A stretch of 64,000 bases of DNA from the NCBI GenBank assembly GCA_964579295.1, contig CAZOGK010000011.1, positions 33,854 through 97,853 on the forward strand. The letters run 5' to 3'. This stretch comes from JAAYYY01 sp964579295 (GTDB taxonomy: Bacteria; Chloroflexota; Anaerolineae; Promineifilales; Promineifilaceae). A model generated the notes under the pieces. The model saw nothing but the letters and a program-made list of their open reading frames with translations, made no database searches and had not been told where the DNA came from. The translations under genes were made by a program, and so were the position numbers. This document shows positions 39,831 through 48,897 of the stretch, piece after piece (positions within the stretch are counted from its first letter, which is position 1; the number at the start of each line of letters is the position of its first letter).

Positions 39831-40328
39831 CTATACCGCCGTCGCCACCGCCGTAAAGAAGAGCACGGCAGCGGCCAGCCCCAGATTCACCCAGAGGAGC
39901 TGCCGCTCACGGCGCATGAACTGCGCCTCCTCCTCGGCCGCGAGCCCGGGCCGCTTTTCGGCCAGGACGACCAGCCGTTCCATCGCCGGATGGAGCCGCC
40001 ACTGGACGTACGCGCCGATGAGGATCATACCCGCGATGGCGACGTGCTTGATCAGGATCGCCTGCGACCAGACGCTGTCCACTGCCAGGAAGCCTTCATA
40101 GTGGGTATCGTTCGTCATCTGCACGAAGCCGGTGACCAGCAGCAAGATCAGGCTGGCATTGACCCAGGGGGTGAAGCGGCGTTGTAGGGCCGCCCACTGG
40201 TTGGTCGACAGCGAGCCCTGGCGCAGCGCCGGCAGGGCCACCAGAGCCAGCAGCGCCAGCCCGCCCAGCCAGACGACGGTCGCCAGCAGATGAATCCAGT
40301 AGGAAAGGGCCAGAATCCAGAAATCCAT
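39831..40328 (-). CDS. CopD-like integral membrane protein
   Basis: A 165-residue protein with four transmembrane helices (about 5-30, 53-70, 88-110, 143-163) and family residues in ALSYWIHLLATVVWLGGLA, where the His-Trp pair is characteristic of CopD and related heme or copper membrane proteins. A second conserved His is in LIKHVAIAGM. Copper or heme handling is possible but unproven. It is followed after 48 bases by the SHOCT-like gene. Confidence 0.75.
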   Translation of the reverse strand: MDFWILALSYWIHLLATVVWLGGLALLALVALPALRQGSLSTNQWAALQRRFTPWVNASLILLLVTGFVQMTNDTHYEGFLAVDSVWSQAILIKHVAIAGMILIGAYVQWRLHPAMERLVVLAEKRPGLAAEEEAQFMRRERQLLWVNLGLAAAVLFFTAVATAV

Positions 40329-40335
40329 CGTAACC

Positions 40336-41469
40336 CTATTTTACCATCGCTTTCAGGGCGTGATAAGCCGGCCGCGGCGTGCCGTCGGGCAATACTATCG
40401 CCCACCACCATTGCTCATGTTCCTGCGGCGTCCAATCGCGATCGGCAATATAGACGGTCGTCATCAGCCCGATCCACGGCTGCCAGTGGGCGCGCGCGTA
40501 GTCGTAGGCGCCCACCAGATAGGCCGCCTGCTCCTCTTCGCTGACGCCAAACCAGCTATAGTCCTCATGGAAATCCTGCTCCAGGATCCAGCCAATCTCC
40601 AGCAGCGCAATCTGTTTGTGCGTGTCGCCGTTGGCGGCCATGATGGCGCGCATGTCCTCGACATGGCGGAACGACATCCAGCGGTTGCCGCCATAGCCGG
40701 CCGCGGCGTCCGCGGCTACCTCCGGGTCCAGCTCCGGCGGCGCCTTGAAGCCAGGCGCGTTCAGCCCCAGCACGTCAAAATATGCAGCCGCGCCGGCGTC
40801 GTACATCGCCTGTAAATAGTCGGCGTCCGGTATGGCAACGGGCGGACCGGTGCCCGTGGGCGCCAGGCCGGCGGAGATGACAATAGCCAGCGGGTCGGCG
40901 GCCTTAATCGCCTGATAGCAGACGCGCAGCAGTTCGGTATAGGCAGCGGCGTCGGGTACTTCTTCGCCCCATTCACGGCTCAGGTTGGGCTCGTTCCAGA
41001 TCTGGTAGGCGTGGATACGTCCGCGATAGCGGGCGGCGACCCGACCACAGAAGGCGCCGAAATCGGCGTAGTCGGCGGGAGGGCCGTTCTCAATCGGCGG
41101 CCACGCTTCCTCCTGGGCCCAGAACGGCTGGCGGTCGAGCCGCACCAGCAGCTTGAGGCCCGCCTCTTGCGCCAGATCCACCACCTGGTCCGGCTTCCAC
41201 CAGTCCGGCTCCTCCGGCCCAAACGGCTCAATATCGCGCCAGGCAAAGCCCTGCTTCACCCAGCCGAAGCCCATCTCCTGGATGAGCCGCACATCGCGCT
41301 CGGCCAGCTCGGGGTCCCAGAAGAGGAATGCCTGGACGCCGTATTCGGGGGAGTCAAAATAGCGCGGCGGCACGGGGGAGGCAGGGATCTCCCTCGCGCC
41401 GCCGCAGGCAAGCAGGAGTGTGGCAAGCAGCAAGACCAGCGCCGGCGCCGGCCAGCGTGCAGGCCTCAT
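40336..41469 (-). CDS. GH39-like clan-A glycosidase lipoprotein (third of three)
   Basis: A 377-residue lipoprotein with a short signal peptide and lipobox (LLLACGG), then one TIM barrel. Catalytic residues fit clan GH-A: acid/base Glu in IHAYQIWNEPNLS and nucleophile Glu in IALLEIGWI. The barrel shows VKQGFAWRDIEP, then DYADFGAFCGRVAARY and DPLAIVISAGLAPTG. The ATG at 41469 starts four bases after the upstream gene stops. The open frame further upstream lies inside that gene. The substrate is unknown; beta-xylosidase/iduronidase-like GH39 is the nearest type. Confidence 0.86.
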   Translation of the reverse strand: MRPARWPAPALVLLLATLLLACGGAREIPASPVPPRYFDSPEYGVQAFLFWDPELAERDVRLIQEMGFGWVKQGFAWRDIEPFGPEEPDWWKPDQVVDLAQEAGLKLLVRLDRQPFWAQEEAWPPIENGPPADYADFGAFCGRVAARYRGRIHAYQIWNEPNLSREWGEEVPDAAAYTELLRVCYQAIKAADPLAIVISAGLAPTGTGPPVAIPDADYLQAMYDAGAAAYFDVLGLNAPGFKAPPELDPEVAADAAAGYGGNRWMSFRHVEDMRAIMAANGDTHKQIALLEIGWILEQDFHEDYSWFGVSEEEQAAYLVGAYDYARAHWQPWIGLMTTVYIADRDWTPQEHEQWWWAIVLPDGTPRPAYHALKAMVK

Positions 41470-41473
41470 TGGG

Positions 41474-42847
41474 CTAGGGCGTCTTTTCCATCGCAGCGAT
41501 GGCGCCATAGGCCGGGCGCGGCACGCCGTTCACGTCGACGATGCTGTAGGGGACGTTGTCGTTGGTCGGGCCGCCGCTCTTGTTACCGTAGTCGAAATTA
41601 AAGAGGAAAGTCAGCCAGACATCGCCAGAGTCGCGCATCAGGCGGAAGGCGTCCACGATGTAGGTAGCCTGTTCTTCCAGGGTATTGTCGGCCGCAAAGC
41701 CAAAGCCTTCCGGCGGCTGGTCGTAGCCTTCGCTGCTGGCCCAACCAAACTCCGTCACGCACAGCTTCATCTCTGGATCGATGGCCTGAATTTTGGCGGC
41801 ATAGGTGTCGAGCGTCGTCTTGAAGCTCCAGCTATGGTGCGGGTTGTCGAAGGGGCCGCGGAAGTTGGCTGTGGACGCATCCGGCGCGCTGCCGGCCTGG
41901 TCAAAGGCCACGTCTGGGCCGATGTTATAGCCGTTGTGGTGCGCGCCGACGCAATCGGCATAGTCGAGCATGCCCGCCGCCAGGGCGCGGTCGAGCCAGT
42001 CGAAGTCGTCCGCCCAGCGCACCCAGTCGCCGCTGCCCGTGGGCGAGAGCGCGCCGCTGATGACGATGATATCCGGGTTGTGCGCCTTGATCGCGTCGTA
42101 GGCCAGCTGCAGGAAGCGAACGTAATCTTCCGGGCTTACCCCATTGGACGTGCGCCACTCGCGGTCCAGGTTCTGCTCATTCCAGACCTCGATGGCCTGG
42201 ACCTTGCCCTCGTAGCGGGTGAGCAGCTCTTCCAGGAAAGCGGCGTACTGCCCGTAGTCATCGGGCGGCCCATCTTCTGTGCCGCTGGCCCGCGTCCAGC
42301 CCGGCGCACCGACCACGCTGAGCATGACGTTGATGCCATAGTTGTAGGCCTGGTCGAGCACACCATCGTAGATGAACCACTGGCCAGCGTCCGGGCTGGG
42401 ATGCACGGCTGGCCATTCAATCTGCACCTTGATCCAGTCTACCCCAAGCTGGTTAGCGACGGCGTCCATCGTAAACACGGGGTCGCCGACGGTGGCATTG
42501 CCGTGAATCTGCACGCCGTAGCCGAAGCGGTCCGCAGGCCAGGGGAAAACGGGTCCGGTCGCTTCCTCGCTCTCCGGCCGTTCGGGCGCCGCCTCAGGCT
42601 CTTCGCCTTCGTCGCCGCCGCCGGGCGCGCCCGGCGCCAGCGTGGGCGTCGGCTCGCTCTCCACCACCGGGGGCGGCAGCGTCGGCTCAACCTCGACGGC
42701 TTCTTCTGTCTCTTCTTCGGGGGCCACAGCCAGGGGCGTCGGAGCCTGATCGACGACCTCTTCTTCGGGCGCTGCGTTGCCGCCGCAGGCGACCAGTAAC
42801 AGGGCCGCCAGCAACAGCAGCAGGAGCAGTTGAGCTGTTCTCTTCAT
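41474..42847 (-). CDS. GH39-like clan-A glycosidase lipoprotein (second of three)
   Basis: A 457-residue lipoprotein with lipobox (LLLVACGG), an acidic Glu/Pro linker of about 90 residues, then a TIM barrel with acid/base Glu in IEVWNEQNLD and nucleophile Glu in LCVTEFGWAS. The barrel also has the same DYGQYAAFLEELLTRY and DIIVISGALSPTGSG steps as its neighbours. The ATG at 42847 follows AGAGGAAAG. The frame extends to 42931, but that part lacks a signal peptide. It is four bases from the next glycosidase gene and 94 bases, with a long hairpin, from the one before it. Confidence 0.87.
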   Translation of the reverse strand: MKRTAQLLLLLLLAALLLVACGGNAAPEEEVVDQAPTPLAVAPEEETEEAVEVEPTLPPPVVESEPTPTLAPGAPGGGDEGEEPEAAPERPESEEATGPVFPWPADRFGYGVQIHGNATVGDPVFTMDAVANQLGVDWIKVQIEWPAVHPSPDAGQWFIYDGVLDQAYNYGINVMLSVVGAPGWTRASGTEDGPPDDYGQYAAFLEELLTRYEGKVQAIEVWNEQNLDREWRTSNGVSPEDYVRFLQLAYDAIKAHNPDIIVISGALSPTGSGDWVRWADDFDWLDRALAAGMLDYADCVGAHHNGYNIGPDVAFDQAGSAPDASTANFRGPFDNPHHSWSFKTTLDTYAAKIQAIDPEMKLCVTEFGWASSEGYDQPPEGFGFAADNTLEEQATYIVDAFRLMRDSGDVWLTFLFNFDYGNKSGGPTNDNVPYSIVDVNGVPRPAYGAIAAMEKTP

Positions 42848-42878
42848 CTTTCCTCTCCGTTTCTTGCCAGATAGAATG

Positions 42879-42925
42879 GCTCGTCGTAGCGGCGACAGGT
42901 AACGCCTGCCGTCGCTACGACGAGC
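42879..42925 (-). terminator. Long hairpin between two glycosidase genes
   Basis: A stem of about 21 bp (42879-42899 with 42905-42925), one mismatch and one G/T pair, closes on a five-base loop. There is no T-run after it on the minus strand. It may be a REP-like or processing element as much as a terminator. Confidence 0.6.
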
Positions 42926-42941
42926 GCTCATAGGGAGCAGC

Positions 42942-45900
42942 TTATTGTCCCATTACCTGGCGCAGCGTCTCGCAGGCGGGGCAACTGCCGCCAGGGCGAA
43001 TGATAGCATATCCGGCCTGCGGGTCTGAACCCCAGGTCTGCGAATCGACGTTCCAGACGATGAGCAGGCGGACCCTACCGCTGCTGGCGGAAAGACTGGC
43101 AGCTTCCGCCAGCCACTGGGCCTGGTTGGCGACGGTGACGTTGCCGGCCCAGCTAAAGGAGCCGGGCAGCGCGCCATAGCCCTCGCCGCTCAGGTAGCCC
43201 AGCTCGGTGAAGCAGAGGGGCCGCGCGCCGCCAAAAGCGTTGGAGTAGGCGTTGACCATGCCCCAGAAGTAGCGGGTGTAGTGGTCGCTGCTGCCACGCG
43301 GGTCGCCGCTCTGCGCCGAGGGAGGCAGGATGCCTTCGTTGTAATGGATGCCGATGCAGTCCATGTAGCTAGCGGCGCCGGCCGCGGCCATGCCGCGCAT
43401 GTAGGCGTCGTCGTCACAGCCGCCGCTGCCGCAGCCGCCGCCAAAGAAGCCGGTGGGTGCGGGCGCGCCGCTGACGACCATGATGTTCGGGTTCGCGCCC
43501 TTAATCGCCTGGTAACCGGGCGCCAGCATGTTTTGCACGTAGGACGACGGGCTAATCTGGCCGGCCGGCCATTCGGCGTCGATGTTCTGCTCGTTCCAGA
43601 TCTCGATGGCGTCCGGCGCATCGGGCAGCGAGGCCACTGCCCGCAGGAATTCGGTATAAGCGGCGAAGTCAATCGAGCTGGGGCGAACGGGTCCGGGCAT
43701 GCTCAGCAGGATCTTGAAGCCGGCATTATGGGCTTCGGTAATCAGCCCGGCCACTTCCTGACCGGTGTTGCCTGGACCCCACTTGTGCTGCCGCTTAATC
43801 CAGGTCATGCCCGCGTAGGACATCTGCCCGTAGGGCGCGCCAAATGCCTGGCCGCCCAGCTCGAAGCCGGTGTTAGAGGCCACGGGCGGCGGCGGGGCGC
43901 CGGCGGCGCCGCCGGCAGGCGGCGCTACCTCGACCACAGCCAGCGCGTTGACGTTGACGCTACTGTTGACGGTAACCAGGGAGGCAAAGACCCAGCCTTC
44001 TTCACTCGGGTTGTCGGCCGGCTGCACCTGGAGCCAGTCGGCGGCGGCATTGCGGCCGATCACCGTCAGCCGTGTGCCCTGGGCAAGAACGCGCGACGAG
44101 CCATAGCTAATGCCGGGGCCGCTGCGGAAGTTGACCGGCGTATTGACGATAGCGTCGGCGTCTCCTGGCTGCAGCGCTGTGGGCGTGGCCGTCGCCGAGG
44201 GCGTGGCCTGGGCCACCGCTTCTGCCGTAGCATCCTCTTCCACGACCTCTTCCTCGGCTTCTTCCTCTTCTTCCGCTTCGGCCTCGACCACCACGGCTAC
44301 TGAGCCCAGCGACGCGCGGGTGTCGCCCTGGGTAAAGAGGGCGCTGATCGTATAGGTGCCCGGCTCCTCGCTGCCGTCCCAGCGGTAGCTCAGCGCTTCA
44401 CCGCTCTCGCTGGCGACAATATCCTCATCTTCCGTCTCAACCGTCCACAAGAAAGTAGCGCCCGGAGGTTCTGGCATGGCGTCACCCGCCAGGAAGCTGC
44501 GCAGCGTTTCCACGTAGCGCTCGCCGTCGCTCATGTCGCTCAGGCCGCGCACGGCGACGCCGCGCACGCCGTAGGGCCGCGCCACCTGCAGGCGCTGGCT
44601 GACGGCTGCTTCGTTGCTCAGCCAGACGGTGTGATTCTGGCCCGCCTGCTCGTAGCTATACTTGTACATCAGGCTGTCGCCATCCCACTCCAGGGGGCTC
44701 GCCTCGCCGGTCAGCGTGACCTCGATGGGCGTGCCCGGCGCTACCGACTCCTCGCCAGAGGCCAGCGTCAGGTCGCCGAACTGCGCCAGCGCCAGCTCAT
44801 TGGGCAGCTCCTGGAAGGAGCCGCCGACCACGTCCACGGCGTTGGCGCTAAAGAGCAGCGTCAGCTTCTGGCGCGGTATGTGGCGCGCGGCCCAGGCCAC
44901 CAGCTCGTCGGCCAGTGGGCTGGCGCCGTAAGCGCTTGGGTTGAGCGGCATACGCATGTAAACGGCGTCGGCCAGCTCGCCGGCCGCGTTCCAGTGGGCG
45001 CCGTCGGTGCCAATGGCCGCCGGGCCGTCGAGCGTGACGATGAGCTCCTGGCCGGCGGCATGTAACGACTCGCTCAGACCGGCCACCAGATCGGCAAAGT
45101 CGGCTTCCTGGCCGGCGGCGACGCCCTGGTAGTCCAGGTTCAGCCCATCGTAACCGGCAGCGGCCGCCGCCAGCGCTTCCTGGTGCTGGCGCCGCGCCGC
45201 TTCGTCGCCGAGCACTGCGCTGAGCGCCGCCTGATCGACAAAGACGCCGGTGTTCGTTACGCGCAGGAAGCGGCGGAAATCGCCGTCCGGCGCCTCGACC
45301 GCTTCGCCAACCAGCTCGCCGTTTCCCTGGAGCGTGAGCGTGCCCAGGATCAGCTCGTCAATCTCCGGCAGGAGCGCTGCGGGCAGCTCCTGTGTCGGCA
45401 GCAGCTCGGCGCCGAGGATGGCTGTCTCGGCCGGGGCCAGGCGCACGAGACCAACGGCTTCCGGCAGCGCGGCCGGGGCCGTCCGCAGCGAAGCGCTGGT
45501 CACGGCATCGACGGGCATAAAGCGCCAGCCGGCGCCATCCCAGCCGTAAACGTCGAGCGTCTGCGCGTCGCCGGCGTCGGCCGGCACGTCGATGAGCACG
45601 CTTCCTTCCACCGGAGCGTCTGCATCTGCGTCCAGCAGATACAGGTCACTGGCCAGCGCGGCGCCGGCCGGGAGCGCCGAAGCCATGGTCGCCGTCCGCG
45701 CATCGGTAGCAAAATCGCCGCCGGGAACGGCTTCCACGTTCACCGGGGCGCCGCCAGACACGTTCAGCGCCAGCCCGGTGGCCGTCGTCGCCTCGGGAAC
45801 CTCGGCCACTTCCACTTCCGGTTCACCGCTCCCTCTCAGGCGCTCCAACAGGGAGATGGGTGGTAACAACAGGCCTGCAACCAGCAGGCTGGCAACGATG

Positions 45901-46019
45901 ATGGTCCCCACGATGGCAAGCCGTCGCCGGCTGCGCTGGGTCCCGCCGTTGCCGTTGGCCGTGACCATCGTCGATGGCTCCGGGCTTCCAGGCTCGCGCG
46001 GGCTATGTTCCTCTTGCAT
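42942..46019 (-). CDS. Multidomain surface protein: GH18-like + SH3b + GH39-like
   Basis: A 1,025-residue protein anchored by one helix (about 34-54) with the bulk outside. Residues about 200-520 look like a GH18-type barrel. Its catalytic motif reads YDGLNLDYQG, with Gln where DGxxxDxE has the catalytic Glu, so this domain is probably non-catalytic. A PKD/Ig-like segment follows, then a Glu-rich linker, an SH3b domain (about 655-715, VNFRSGPGISYG) and a C-terminal GH39-like barrel (about 745-1020) with IEIWNEQNID and LCFTELGYLS. The start has GGAGGAATTGGAGT. It heads the three-glycosidase cluster and has its own promoter. Confidence 0.85.
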   Translation of the reverse strand: MQEEHSPREPGSPEPSTMVTANGNGGTQRSRRRLAIVGTIIVASLLVAGLLLPPISLLERLRGSGEPEVEVAEVPEATTATGLALNVSGGAPVNVEAVPGGDFATDARTATMASALPAGAALASDLYLLDADADAPVEGSVLIDVPADAGDAQTLDVYGWDGAGWRFMPVDAVTSASLRTAPAALPEAVGLVRLAPAETAILGAELLPTQELPAALLPEIDELILGTLTLQGNGELVGEAVEAPDGDFRRFLRVTNTGVFVDQAALSAVLGDEAARRQHQEALAAAAAGYDGLNLDYQGVAAGQEADFADLVAGLSESLHAAGQELIVTLDGPAAIGTDGAHWNAAGELADAVYMRMPLNPSAYGASPLADELVAWAARHIPRQKLTLLFSANAVDVVGGSFQELPNELALAQFGDLTLASGEESVAPGTPIEVTLTGEASPLEWDGDSLMYKYSYEQAGQNHTVWLSNEAAVSQRLQVARPYGVRGVAVRGLSDMSDGERYVETLRSFLAGDAMPEPPGATFLWTVETEDEDIVASESGEALSYRWDGSEEPGTYTISALFTQGDTRASLGSVAVVVEAEAEEEEEAEEEVVEEDATAEAVAQATPSATATPTALQPGDADAIVNTPVNFRSGPGISYGSSRVLAQGTRLTVIGRNAAADWLQVQPADNPSEEGWVFASLVTVNSSVNVNALAVVEVAPPAGGAAGAPPPPVASNTGFELGGQAFGAPYGQMSYAGMTWIKRQHKWGPGNTGQEVAGLITEAHNAGFKILLSMPGPVRPSSIDFAAYTEFLRAVASLPDAPDAIEIWNEQNIDAEWPAGQISPSSYVQNMLAPGYQAIKGANPNIMVVSGAPAPTGFFGGGCGSGGCDDDAYMRGMAAAGAASYMDCIGIHYNEGILPPSAQSGDPRGSSDHYTRYFWGMVNAYSNAFGGARPLCFTELGYLSGEGYGALPGSFSWAGNVTVANQAQWLAEAASLSASSGRVRLLIVWNVDSQTWGSDPQAGYAIIRPGGSCPACETLRQVMGQ

Positions 46020-46175
46020 ACTCCAATTCCTCCAGGGAAAGGCTTCGTTCAGCTATTGCGTTCAAGCTGCGGGCAGGACAGCACCAGGTTGTGATGAGGA
46101 GACGCTGTCGGGCCCTGGCACAAAGAAAGGGCGGCACTGGGCCGCCATAATTCCTCTCCAAAATTCGTGGGCGTG

Positions 46176-46205
46176 ATTCTAACAAAAGAGAATTGGCAGC
46201 GCCAA
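46176..46205 (-). promoter_or_regulatory. Promoter of the glycosidase cluster
   Basis: Minus strand: TTGGCG (46200-46205), 18-base spacer, TAGAAT (46176-46181). The leader to the ATG at 46019 is about 150 bases. The 354-base gap 46020-46373 holds this promoter and the divergent one at 46260, and no gene. Confidence 0.5.
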
Positions 46206-46259
46206 AGCAGCGGCGGGCAAGATGAGAGGGCCGTGAGCCGGCGCCCAGTGCCCCACTTT

Positions 46260-46288
46260 TTGACATGGCCTCCGCCCCTGCCTATACT
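46260..46288 (+). promoter_or_regulatory. Sigma70 promoter of the SCP2 gene
   Basis: Perfect TTGACA (46260-46265), 17-base spacer, TATACT (46283-46288), giving a leader of about 80 bases. Confidence 0.75.
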
Positions 46289-46373
46289 TGCGCGTGACAA
46301 TTAGCGCGGTGCGTCATGGCCTGCCTGGTAGCGCCTCGCTTAATAGCCTCGCTCAACCAGAAAGGAGAAACCA

Positions 46374-46691
46374 ATGGCAACAGTAGAAGACATCTTTAAC
46401 GCCATGCCCGGCCAGCTCAATGCGGTCAAAGTTGGCGATTTCAGCGCGACGATCCAGTTTGACCTGGCCGGCGACGGCGGCGGCCAGTGGTATGTGGGCA
46501 TTGACGATGGCAAGGCCACCGTGACAGAAGGCGCCCACGCCGAGCCGGTGGCGACGATTCGCATGTCGGCCACCGACTTTGTCGACATGATGAGCGGCAA
46601 TCTCGACCCGATGAACGCCTTTATGATGGGTAAGGTGCGCGTGGAAGGCGACCTGAACAGCGTCATGAAGTTCCAGACGCTGTTTGGCTAG
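46374..46691 (+). CDS. SCP2 sterol-carrier-domain protein
   Basis: A 105-residue single-domain SCP2 protein, a small cytoplasmic hydrophobic pocket that binds lipids or acyl chains. Family features are the central FDLAGDGGGQWYVGIDDGKA strand pair, ATIRMSATDFVDMMSGNLDP and the C-terminal GKVRVEGDLNSVMKF. The ATG follows AAAGGAGAAACCA. It has its own promoter and terminator, so it is a single-gene unit. The ligand is unknown. Confidence 0.93.
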   Translation: MATVEDIFNAMPGQLNAVKVGDFSATIQFDLAGDGGGQWYVGIDDGKATVTEGAHAEPVATIRMSATDFVDMMSGNLDPMNAFMMGKVRVEGDLNSVMKFQTLFG

Positions 46692-46742
46692 AGCCGCGGC
46701 ATGGGCGGGGGCGGCAGCCCACGCATTTTCAGGCTGACGACA

Positions 46743-46770
46743 AAAGAGACACGGCGCGCCGTGTCTCTTT
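46743..46770. terminator. Bidirectional terminator, perfect 28-bp palindrome
   Basis: AAAGAGACACGGCG (46743-46756) is followed directly by its exact reverse complement (46757-46770), ending in TTT. It lies between the convergent SCP2 and amidohydrolase genes. Confidence 0.85.
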
Positions 46771-46796
46771 ACGTTTCAGCATGGGGCTGCGCGACG

Positions 46797-48788
46797 TCAG
46801 GCCGGCTCGTTGTCCGCGGCCAGCTCGGCGTACTCCTCGCGCAGGATCTGTGCCGGCGCCACGCCAAAGAGCTCCAGCAGCTCGGCGATAAGGTTGGCCT
46901 TGCGCTCGGCGTCGGTGCGCGACCAGGTGCGCGACTTGATCTCCAGGTAGTAGCCGGATAGCCGCGGGCGCTTGACCGCGTCCAGGTTGACCGCGAAGTC
47001 CGTCTCCTTGTAGACAATGCGCCAGCGCCGCCGCTCCTTATGCACCTCCAGCTCCTGCGCCGGGTCGAAATATTCCCGGTAGAAGCGCAGGCTCTGCTCG
47101 GCCGGCGCCAGCCAGCGCGAGCGGGAAAGCATCACCGCATTCGGATATTCTTCCAGGCGGCTCTCGCCCAGCAGCGTGAGGCGCGCCCGCGCCTGGAACG
47201 GCTCGCCATCCGGGCCAATGAACTCGTCCTCGCGGTAGCGCAGGCGGTCGGCGTCCGGATCGCGGCCGTCGAAGAAGAAATAGCTGTCATACTGGCGGTA
47301 GACCGATTCTTTGGTAATCGCCACTGCCGCGCTCTTTAGCCCGGCCAGCACCGTCTCGTCGCTATCCAGCCCTGCCTTCACCTGGATCTCGTAGCTCTCC
47401 TGCCGCTGCAAGCCGGCGAGAATGACCAGCTTGTTATAGGGGCTGGACTCCCGCTCGTTGACGAAGCTGTCTATCTGGGCGGCGACCCGCGCGCCCTCGG
47501 CCATAGCCGCCGCCTCGTCAATGGTCAGCAGGGTGCGGTCGCGCATCAGCCAGCGCCCATTACAGAGCACGTCGCGCACGTCGCCGCTCTTGGTGGCATA
47601 GATGAGCCGCGAATAGATGGCGTCTTCGTTGCTGCGGAAGGGAGGCCAGTTGTGGATGGCGTCCAGATCGACGACGATAAGATCGGCCCGCTTGCCCGGC
47701 TCCAGGCTGCCGGTGAGATGGCCCATGTGAATGGCCTTTGCGCCGCGGATAGTCGCCAGCTCCAGCGCCTGCCGCGCCGGCAGCACGGTTGGGTCATTGC
47801 TCACCGTCTTCGCCAGCAGCGCGGCCAGATGCACCTCCTGGAACATATCCAGGTCATTGTTGCTGGCCGGCCCATCCGTGCCCACGCCCACATTGAGGCC
47901 CATCTCCAGCATGTCGCCGACGCGCGCCAGGCCACTCGCCAGCTTGAGGTTGCTGCTGGGGCAGTGGGCGACGCCGGCCCCCGCCTTTTTCAGGTCATAT
48001 ATCTCGCCGCGATCGAGGTGGACGCAGTGCGCCGCCAGCAGCTTCGTCTCCAGGATGCCGTGGCGCGTATTCCAGGGCACCACCGGCATGTTGTTCTGCT
48101 GCTTGCTGTTTTCCACTTCAAACGCCGTCTCGGCAATGTGCGTGTGCAGCGGCACGTCGTAGCTGCGCGCCAGGTCGGCGCAGGCGCGCAGCAGCTCGGG
48201 CGTGGCCGTATACCAGGCGTGCGGCGCCACCGCCGGCTGGATGAGCGGGTGCCCCTGCCACTTCTCGATGAAGCGCCGGCAGAGGATCAGCCCCTCTTCA
48301 TAGTTCTCGGCGTCAGGCGCGGGGAAGATGAGGATCGTCTGCCCCAGCAGCGCGCGCATGCCGATCTCCGCCGTCTCCTCGGCGATGGCGCTCTCGAAGT
48401 AGTACATATCGGCGAAGGTAGTCACGCCGGAGCGGATCATCTCGGCGCAGGCCAGCCGCGTGCCCAGCCTGACGAACTCCGGGTTGACGAACTCGCGCTC
48501 GACCGGCATCAGGTAGCCGAGCCAGACGTCGAGGCGCAGGTCGTCGTTGAGGCCGCGCATCAGCGTCATGGGCACATGCGTGTGGGCGTTGACCAGCCCG
48601 GGCATGATCACCTGGCGCCCGTAGTCCACGACCTCATCTGCTTCGTAGGCGGCCAGGATCTCGGCGGCGGGCCCGACGGCGACGATGGAATCGCCGCGGA
48701 CGGCGACGGCCCCTTCCTCATAAATGCCGGCCGCGGGGTTCATCGTGACCACAACGCCCTGCAGCGCCAGATCCACTCTCTCGCTCAT
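46797..48788 (-). CDS. Amidohydrolase (MTA/SAH deaminase type) fused to a CYTH-like domain
   Basis: A 663-residue protein. Residues 1-440 are a full MtaD/TrzA-type amidohydrolase with metal-site motifs NAHTHVP (H69, H71), LHTHIAE, LAAHCVHL, HCPSSNLKL and GVGTDGPASNNDLD, expected to deaminate adenine or guanine compounds such as methylthioadenosine. Residues about 462-655 resemble a CYTH (triphosphate tunnel) domain: YEIQVKA in place of ExExK, RLRYRED, QARARLTLLG, WRIVYKETDFAVNLDAV, YYLEIKSRT. CYTH domains bind and hydrolyse triphosphates such as ThTP or polyphosphate. MtaD is normally about 430 residues. The start has GGAGG. Activity of the second domain is uncertain because one acidic residue is Gln. 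Confidence 0.86.
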   Translation of the reverse strand: MSERVDLALQGVVVTMNPAAGIYEEGAVAVRGDSIVAVGPAAEILAAYEADEVVDYGRQVIMPGLVNAHTHVPMTLMRGLNDDLRLDVWLGYLMPVEREFVNPEFVRLGTRLACAEMIRSGVTTFADMYYFESAIAEETAEIGMRALLGQTILIFPAPDAENYEEGLILCRRFIEKWQGHPLIQPAVAPHAWYTATPELLRACADLARSYDVPLHTHIAETAFEVENSKQQNNMPVVPWNTRHGILETKLLAAHCVHLDRGEIYDLKKAGAGVAHCPSSNLKLASGLARVGDMLEMGLNVGVGTDGPASNNDLDMFQEVHLAALLAKTVSNDPTVLPARQALELATIRGAKAIHMGHLTGSLEPGKRADLIVVDLDAIHNWPPFRSNEDAIYSRLIYATKSGDVRDVLCNGRWLMRDRTLLTIDEAAAMAEGARVAAQIDSFVNERESSPYNKLVILAGLQRQESYEIQVKAGLDSDETVLAGLKSAAVAITKESVYRQYDSYFFFDGRDPDADRLRYREDEFIGPDGEPFQARARLTLLGESRLEEYPNAVMLSRSRWLAPAEQSLRFYREYFDPAQELEVHKERRRWRIVYKETDFAVNLDAVKRPRLSGYYLEIKSRTWSRTDAERKANLIAELLELFGVAPAQILREEYAELAADNEPA

Positions 48789-48849
48789 CTTCGTTCCTCC
48801 AGTGTGACCTCTCGACGTTCGCGGGCAGGTATTCCAGCCATTATACTGG

Positions 48850-48878
48850 TTTCAGCTCCAGGGTGTAAATGCTATAAT
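48850..48878 (+). promoter_or_regulatory. Extended -10 promoter of the nucleoside phosphorylase operon
   Basis: TTTCAG (48850-48855), 17-base spacer, perfect TATAAT (48873-48878) preceded by TGC, an extended -10. The transcript start would be near 48885, only about 13 bases before the ATG, with GGAGG just fitting in the leader. Confidence 0.65.
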
Positions 48879-48897
48879 CGCCGGCGGAGGACATCCC

